This document shows, piece by piece, positions 57,478-64,000 of a stretch of 64,000 nt of DNA (positions are counted from its first letter, which is position 1; every line of letters starts with the position of its first letter). The notes below the pieces were generated by a model. The model was not told the DNA's origin. It searched no databases and saw only the letters and a program-made list of their open reading frames with translations. Source of the DNA: Limnoperna fortunei. Taxonomy: Eukaryota > Mollusca > Bivalvia > Mytilida > Modiolidae. A program made the translations under genes and the position numbers. The DNA is taken from the NCBI GenBank assembly GCA_944474755.1, contig OX104112.1, forward strand, positions 67,194,433 through 67,258,432, read 5' to 3'.

Positions 57478-57563
57478 CGATTGGTTAAGGTTATTCGTCT
57501 ATTATTGATCACTAATTAAGGATTGTAAGTTTTCTGGGGTACTCCGGCTTCCTCCCCCAATAT
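57478..57563 (+). repeat. Truncated SINE fragment
   Basis: Contains GGTTAAGGTTATTCGTCTATTATTGATCAC and GGGGTACTCCGGCTTCCTCC in the order seen in the complete SINE copies, with the middle deleted. Same family as 863-1133. Confidence 0.65.
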
Positions 57564-57745
57564 ATATACAAGTCTAGAAGATTATGCAACGATACAAATG
57601 ATGGTGTTTCTTGTCATAAATTTAGACACAGACTGACCAAAGAATGGCCTTAGTCATTGAGTGTCAATATAAATAAATAACGTAAACAATCATAACATAT
57701 TGATCTTAAACTTTCTCATTTTAAATGAACCCAAAACTTTTTTAT
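57564..57745. repeat. 182-bp direct repeat, left copy
   Basis: Nearly identical to 58112-58293 (a handful of substitutions). Both start ATATACAAGTCTAGAAGATT. They flank 366 bp that contain the word CGCGCGTTTCGTCTAC (57858-57873), which recurs in bivalve repeats. May be terminal repeats of an element or a recent local duplication. Confidence 0.85.
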
Positions 57746-58111
57746 AGTTGCTTCTCAGTCCAATAGCCGGGGACATGCCTTGCTGTTACTTGGCTTTGCT
57801 CAAATATTCCAACAAGATGTAATAAAAATTATCAAGGTGACAAATTCATTACGCCAGACGCGCGTTTCGTCTACTTAAGACTCATCAGTGGCGTTTAACT
57901 CTAAATGTTTAAGATATTCTTCATTGGGAGATGGAATAATATTTTTTTCATTGGGAGATGGAATAATATAAGTCCACTGGGATCGTGTAAATACACAATA
58001 CAGGCAGTTCAAAATATTATATAAAAAGTCTAAAAGAATGCTGCTAAACCAGTACACTTATTTAGTATCGGATTGACAAACATGAGAATACAGCATAAAC
58101 AAAAAATAATA

Positions 58112-58293
58112 ATATACAAGTCTAGAAGATTATGCAACGATACAAATGACGGTGTTTCTTGTCATAAATTTAGACACAGACTGACCAACGAATGGCCTTA
58201 GTCATTGAGTGTCAATATAAATAAATAAGGTAAACAATCATAACATATTTATCTTAAACTTTCTCATTTTAAATGAAACCAAAACTTTTTTTA
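58112..58293. repeat. 182-bp direct repeat, right copy
   Basis: Partner of 57564-57745, same orientation. Its right end overlaps the 3' end of the open reading frame at 58269-58451. Confidence 0.85.
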
Positions 58294-58451
58294 TTGAAAA
58301 AGTATAGAGTATTGGGTAGGGGCAGAGAATTTTGCCTTTTGTAGCGACTAAAATGAGACTTCTCTTTTACAAAATCTACAAAAGGGGACTTTGTGAAGTA
58401 GCATGGCACTCTCCAAACATGTACTGGTGCGGAACCAGAACATACAATTTT
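58269..58451 (-). CDS. Possible coding exon, unidentified
   Basis: A strong minus-strand acceptor (TTTTTTTCTTTTTAG) is followed by a 60-codon open frame ending at TAA. The product, with APVHVWRVPCYFTKSP, VDFVKEKSHFSRYKRQ and LPLPNTLYF, has a balanced, protein-like composition unlike the surrounding AT-rich translations. I do not recognise the family. It could be the last exon of a gene lying to the right, or a chance open stretch. It does not look like the missing ZDHHC23 N-terminus, which should be Cys-rich. Confidence 0.3.
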   Translation of the reverse strand, partial: KIVCSGSAPVHVWRVPCYFTKSPFVDFVKEKSHFSRYKRQNSLPLPNTLYFFNKKSFGFI

Positions 58452-58785
58452 CTAAAAAGAAAAAAACATTTACAAGGAACATAACAACTGTAAAACACAT
58501 TGAGCAATAAAGAATTAAGCTTTTCTGAGATACTGCTGACTTTCTATTAAATTAACCTTTTCAAGGAGCATTACTTCAGTAAAACAAGTCGATCTGTGTA
58601 AATGAATGAACTCGTATATAATAAAACTCAGAGCATTTACAAGTTATGACAAACAGATGGATAACAAGTATTTATATTTAGTTTTTGAAACCTTAAACAC
58701 CATTTTCAGCAATTAATCAGCTACATGTATATTGTGGCATCCAATTTTCATATACTACAAGTAAAAAAGTACAGTGTCTTAAAAC

Positions 58786-59855
58786 ACAAGTGAGGACACA
58801 GTAAAATGTCTTGCCTGCAATCCACATCAGGAGTGAAATACAAGTTAGTTAATGAGTAACATGTAAATAACATTATATTGTCATGATCATATAAATATTT
58901 AATGCATGATAACATAGAACTGACCAGATTCAAAAACTTGGACCATGAAATTGAGGTCAAGACTTACGATGTAGACTGTCATGTATCTTTTCATTGGCAA
59001 CCTACTTGTATATACCATCTTACCATGCATGGTTAATGAGGAACTAACTCAATCCAACAAGTGCATTCCACATCAGTGACCAAAAAATTATTTCAGGGGC
59101 AACATTTAAATGGCATTAAATCATTTACAATATGCAAAGCATAGTTTCAGAGAAATGACATAGTAAAACAACTTTAATGTAGTCACTGGACCGTGAAATT
59201 GCGGTAAAGGTCAGGTAATACATATCAGACAGTCATCAGCAACCTATGCACCAAATATTATCATCCTACCATTGATTGTTACAAAGGAACTGTGCTTACA
59301 TGTATTTAAAACATTAACTTAGTCACTGGGCTATGAAAATGAGGTCAAGGTCAGGTAACAGGTGTCTGACTGGCAAGTACTCTTTATAAGCTACCAATGG
59401 AGCAAATTTCATGGACCTAGGGGATAAGCTTCCAAATATAAAGCAAAAATGTCAAGTGTTTATGCTGCCACTGACTGATTCCCATATATAGGCCAGGCAT
59501 GGTTATTGAGGAAATGACTTAATCCAATAAAATTTATGTAGTTATAAGACAATGAAATTGAGGCCAAGGTTAAGTGACATCATGTAACTTTCACAAACAA
59601 CCTACAGTATGTACCAAATATTGTCATCCTACCAAGCATGGTTACTGACTTAATCTAATAACCAAAACATAGTCACCAGGTCAGACCAGGACAGAGAAAT
59701 CAAGGTCAAGGTCAGGTGACACTTACCAGAATGTCATAAACCTTTTATCAGCAACCTATGAACCAAATATTGTCATCCTAAAATGCATGGTTACTGAGGA
59801 CCTGAATTAATCCAATAACATTAACATAGTCACTGGACGGTGAAATTGAGGATTT
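58786..59855. mobile_element. Satellite-bearing element, copy 3 (decayed)
   Basis: Starts CAAGTGAGGACACAG, then TCTTGCCTGC, in the layout of copies 1 and 2. Several degenerate satellite units are visible (CAAATATT.TCATCCTACCA, AGGTCAAGGTCAGGT), and a second partial array follows from about 59490. The oldest of the three copies by divergence. Confidence 0.7.
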
Positions 59856-60544
59856 CAAGACATTATGTGTACGTATCTGTAAAAAGTGTTAAGTAAACCT
59901 GCCAAAAAAGAGTTCCTTTGAGGCTTAAACTTGAGTTAAGAGCACACAGGTCTTACATTTGTCCACTGAATTTACCAAAATTTCAAATACTACAATTTAT
60001 GCTAGATTAACAATATAGAATTCACCTTATACACATGTACATATTTACCTTTTTTATAAATTTAACCACACAAAATGAATGTTAAGATTTGCCAGGACTT
60101 GTATTAAACAACACTTAGTAGGTGGTTGTTTGATAGCAGTTTATCACTATTTTCATCTAAATAATGCATATGGCATCCTGTATATCTATTGGGGAAGAAC
60201 GCCAGATTACCATGTGATTGTGAAAACACCTGACCTCACTTGGAGATTAATGAAAAATACTGCTCCCTGTACAACTTGAAGAAAAGTCCAAAACAATTTT
60301 TCACATTAAATGCCTCACTCTATATATAATGAATTTGTACATGTAATTTCTCCCAAAATAATAAGCACCTAAATGTAATTTCTAATTTACATATACATGG
60401 GGGAGGTTTCCTTCCATGATCTGTGATGAGGTATTTTTCATTTCCTGGGATCATGATATTGAGCTCATTTTCACCCTTCTGATAAGCATAAAATATAGCG
60501 ATTATTATTTTTGCTGTAAATAATGACCTTTAAACTTTTTGCAC
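59856..60544. other. No recognised feature
   Basis: AT-rich. A 66-codon open stretch at 60079-60279 (plus) is unsupported. Confidence 0.45.
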
Positions 60545-60985
60545 TAGATCCTGGTTAGGTACAATAATGTAGCTAGACACTGGTATGATAGTGATGTGAA
60601 AATATTTAGATCCGGGTTAATAAGCTACAATAAGGTACAGTGTAGCTAGACACAGGTATGATAATGACATGAAGTTTTTTTTAGATTTTAGATCCTAGTT
60701 AATTACCTACAATAATGAAGGTAGATACAGGTATGATAATGACATAAAATTTGTTTTTAGATTTTAGATCCTAGTTAATTAGCTACAATAATGAAGGTAG
60801 ATACAGGTATGATAATGACATGAAATTTTTTTTTAGATTTTAGATTCTAGTTAATTAGCTACAATAATGAAGGTAGATACAGGTATGATAATAACATGAA
60901 ATTTTTTTTAAGATTTTAGATCCAGTTAATATGCTACAATAATGTACTAGTAGCTAGACACTGGTATGGTAATGACATGAACATT
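60545..60985. repeat. 76-bp tandem repeat, about six copies
   Basis: Units contain GATCCTAGTTAATTAGCTAC, AATAATGAAGGTAGATACAG and GGTATGATAATGACATGAA. Unit spacing measured at GTAGMTA is 73, 79, 76, 76 and 77. The outer copies are more diverged than the inner ones, as expected from unequal crossing-over. Confidence 0.92.
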
Positions 60986-61558
60986 TTAGCTGATAATTGT
61001 TTGCTGATCTTCCTTTAAATGCCAAATATTTTGTTGAGACGCATGACTTAATTTGTTGACTGACTGCTCTAAAATTGACAATTTAAAAGTCCAAACATTT
61101 TAACAACATTGAACAGAACTGACTAATCTTTCTCTAACGACAATTTTAAATCAAACTATTGAGACATTCATAATTTGTATGTTATCTTAAATCCATGTAC
61201 TTTTAAGATCAGATCAGTATAGTGCATTCTAACATGATATCCTTATTTAGTTTCTTTTTAAAATACTACATCTTTAAATATGCAATAAAATATCATTCTG
61301 CATGCTTACAGTGATTAAAATCAGCTTACAATGATTAAAATCAGCTGTTATGTTCGCTCAGTTTACCATGTACTATGCCACTATCGTTAATGGTATACTG
61401 ACAGTGAACTTAACAGCTGATTTTTATCAGATAGGCATGCATAATGTATAATTACTAGTATGCCTATTTATTTTGATCAGATCTTACTTTCATAACAAAA
61501 CATGTCAAAACAGCATTTTGTTGTCAGTTTTGACCTGCAAAGCTACAATGTACAAACA

Positions 61559-61828
61559 GGGGCCTCGGTGGCCGAGTGGTCAAGGTAGTTCGTTTACTAT
61601 TGATCACGTGGTCTGTCAACACTGAGATTGCGGGTTCAATTCTCACTGCAGGCAGGGTGTACTCTACTCCAATCTTAATTGACAAGGATTGCCAGTTTTC
61701 CTACCACAGGTCGGGGGTTCTCTCCGGGTAATCCGGCTTCCTCCGTCAATAAAAACTGGACGCCATGAAATAGCTGAAAAATTGCTGAAAGTGGCGTTAA
61801 ACACCATTCAAACAAACAAAAAACAATT
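61559..61828 (+). mobile_element. tRNA-derived SINE, copy 3
   Basis: GGGGCCTCGGTGGCCGAGTGG head, GCGGGTTCAATTC B box, GGCGTTAAACACC and CAAACAAA tail. Flanked by TACAAACA (61551-61558 and 61829-61836). The best-preserved of the three copies overall. Confidence 0.9.
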
Positions 61829-61836
61829 TACAAACA

Positions 61837-62700
61837 ACTTCCTTATGCCATAGTTAACAACATGGTTGTATGTAATGGTGTGTATTATTTATTTTTAGCC
61901 TACATTTTTAATATAATCTATCTTTTAGTGTCTAAAAATGTCATGCGATGAAACAAAAAACTGTTGTCCTTCTTTTTTTTTTAAAATTGCATTGTTAATG
62001 TTAATAACCATGTTTAATCTCATATCCATACAAACATTTTAATGTTGTATCACTAATATCAGTTTCAAAGAAAAATAACTAAAAGTGCAAACTGCACTGA
62101 CTGGTGGAAAGGTGGCTTTGCAAAATACAGTCAAACTTCGATAGCTCAAACTCTGATTGCTCGAACACCACCAATTCTCGAACTGTTTTTAAAGTCCTGT
62201 CATTTATTTCTATAAATGTTTGCACAAAAAACCCCGGTTTTTCTAAAACCAATTTCTCGAAAACTCGAACTCATTTATGGGTCCCTTTTGATAGTAAATT
62301 TATGTAAGTCACCAGCAATAACTTAAACTAATTAAAAATTTTAAGCGTCAGTGCAAAGTAATTAACTTCAGGTGCAAAGGACGTGGATAACAGAAGCCAT
62401 AACAATTAATACTGGTATGTCAATAAAACAATAATTACATTATTATTATGTCATGACTGGTGATAAGTTTTTTAAGGCAAGAAGACGTTAATTGTTTTTT
62501 AATTAAAAATATTAACTATACCAATCTAATTAGGAAATCAAAACGAAAACATTCCAATTAAAGAAAATTTACGACATTTGCTGTTTGATTAGTATTAAAA
62601 CCAATTGTGGAAGCTAAGGTAATTTTTGCAAAAAACTTGTAAGCAATAAATACTGAGGAAACTATTTACTTAATATAACCGTGCAGATATACCGATTACA
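61837..62700. other. No gene; probable transposon end at 62120-62290
   Basis: 62120-62290 has repeated CTCGAAC-type words (AACTTCGATAGCTC, ATTGCTCGAACACC, TTCTCGAAAACTCGAAC) that recur in bivalve dispersed repeats. Otherwise AT-rich and unremarkable. Confidence 0.4.
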
Positions 62701-62851
62701 ATAAGGAATACTTCAAATTTCTGAACAGGTAATTTTGGGTCTGTACATGTTTACGCCTAATAAACCGCGAAGGGGTTTATGAATGGTGTAAACAGACCTA
62801 AACCATATTATATCATATATAACCTGTTCAGAAATTTGAAATATTCCTTAT
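62701..62851. mobile_element. Palindromic MITE (151 bp)
   Basis: Arms 62701-62730 and 62822-62851 are inverted repeats with one mismatch (AACAGGT / ACCTGTT innermost, ATAAGGAATA outermost). The interior continues the fold (GGGTCTGT..ATGTTTAC against GTAAAC..AGACC), so almost the whole element can form one hairpin. Confidence 0.88.
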
Positions 62852-63530
62852 AATTGAATTTTAACTATAAATTTTAACAATTTTTATAGTAAAAACGTCG
62901 ATGACGTCGTGGAACTATTTGAATTTTAACGGCGTAAGAATAGGTCAAAGGTCACGCAAGTTATTTCTTATAAGAAGGGTTGATCGATTTGAATTAACCA
63001 ATCAGTTTTCAGCTAACAAAGCAAATTAAATTATTGTGATAGAAAACTGCAAATATTACTCTGGAAAATATCAGGTGCACAACTGTTCCATGTGACAAGG
63101 ATTCAGGCAATATGGCTGATGAGCGAAATAATGACCATCTTTATAATAAACATGACTGCTAAACATTCAAATTGAGGTATAAAAATGTGGGAATTGGCAG
63201 AATCAGACTCTTGGTGAATGTCATACTGCAAAATTAATAGTGGACATCTCTTTAATAACAATACTTAGTGTAAACATACTTTATTCGTGATAGTGAACAT
63301 AGTTAATACATCGTATACAATGTTAGGATCCGGAAACAAGTCACAGACTTACATCTATATTAATCTGTTTCCTATAGATATTATAGTTACATTAATAATA
63401 CTCAAAGGATCAAACTATTTACAACATAAGCGAATAAACATGTATACTTTATAACATTAGTGATATTTAAAAAAAACTGTTGATACAGGAAAACACAGGA
63501 AATCACCGATGAGTTTTTAGTGCAGTGATG
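62852..63530. other. No recognised feature
   Basis: AT-rich stretch before the LINE 3' end. No splice-bounded open frame seen. Confidence 0.45.
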
Positions 63531-63535
63531 GGGTT

Positions 63536-64000
63536 TTAATCGAATTGTCTAATACTAAGTATATATTCTTGAACTGTCAAAAATAAATTATAATTTTCTT
63601 CATATGAGAGGTCCGGGGAGTCATATAATTGTGTCTTTAACTGGTAAATTGTTGACAATGTTGCTAAGATGATGTTGGGGTTGTTGAATGAAAAGTGGGC
63701 AGTGTAATGGGTATTGGATTGTTGTTTCAACTTCTCCACAATGACAAAGCGGCGAATCAACTATATTTTTAACGAACAAGTCACGTTTTAGGAAGATACA
63801 TTCCATTCGTATCTAGAAAGAAGTATTTGTGCTATTTTCTTTCAGACAAAATAATATTGCAGTATTTGTTTGGCCTTCATCTGCACAGTCTTGAAGGATG
63901 AAACTGACACACTTAGCTTCGTGCATTCAGGTATCAAATTCCAAGACCTTACAGTTGAATAATTTGAATAGAGTGGTGTTCTAGTACGAACAGGTAGAAT
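63536..64000 (-). pseudogene. LINE 3' end: C-terminus of a reverse transcriptase protein
   Basis: On the minus strand, from the window edge inward: PVRTRTPLYSNYS, VRSWNLIPE, VSSFKT, then after a stop and frameshift FLKRDLFVKNIVDSPLCHCGEVETT and, after another shift, SPDLSYEENYNLFLTVQEYILSIRQFD. Many LINE polyproteins have this tail (a C.CG.VE Cys/His box followed by a conserved helix). At least two frameshifts and a stop make it inactive. The RT domain would lie beyond the window. Confidence 0.82.

Noticed and set aside
60079..60279. 66-codon plus-strand open frame
   Set aside because: No splice context or motif; within unremarkable AT-rich sequence.

Overview
This is a eukaryotic, AT-rich, intron- and repeat-dense window. 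It most likely comes from a bivalve mollusc, and a mussel-like genome fits best. Three things point there: a tRNA-derived SINE that opens with GGCCTCGGTGGCCGAGTGG and ends in CAAACAAA, elements bounded by AGGTGAGC or GCGGGGGCAT ends, and elements carrying internal satellite DNA. All of these are familiar from bivalve genomes. The species call is inference.

Layout. (1) 1-16.1 kb, plus strand: a tandem array of animal haem peroxidases. Only the last exon of an upstream paralog lies inside the window (190-394). A complete 12-exon gene follows (4912-15937, about 792 aa), with a TATA box, a tiny first exon completing the signal peptide, the peroxidase domain and a thrombospondin-like tail. Its introns hold a SINE and an antisense LINE. 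(2) 16.1-28.5 kb: an orphan BHMT-like exon (minus), dispersed repeats, LINE endonuclease fragments, MITEs, a broken Mutator-like transposase gene with an (AAAT)n expansion, a DIRS-like tyrosine-recombinase retroelement (minus) and a dead Tc1 transposase (plus). (3) 28.5-44.6 kb: mostly decayed duplicated DNA. One part copies introns of the gene in block 4. Another copies the region downstream of the peroxidase. Both are cut up by a second tyrosine-recombinase retroelement and by long-TIR MITEs. (4) 44.6-57.1 kb, minus strand: the four 3' exons of a ZDHHC23-like palmitoyltransferase with an intact DHHC cysteine-rich domain. Its 5' exons were not found. (5) 57-64 kb: repeats, a possible unassigned exon, a 76-bp tandem array, a SINE, a long palindrome and the 3' end of a LINE.

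The two host genes show no functional link. The peroxidase is predicted to be secreted and oxidative, and tandem copies suggest a small family. The palmitoyltransferase is a multi-pass membrane enzyme. The main biological points are: (a) the peroxidase keeps all catalytic residues but has Val where the family has the haem-ester Glu; (b) an antisense LINE remnant ends within roughly 30 nt of a peroxidase 3' splice site; (c) elements with a 146-bp satellite carry repeated nuclear-receptor-type half-sites; (d) transposons recur with readable target-site duplications. No intact autonomous mobile element and no clearly new multi-gene system was seen. Exon boundaries were worked out by eye from splice consensus and reading-frame continuity.
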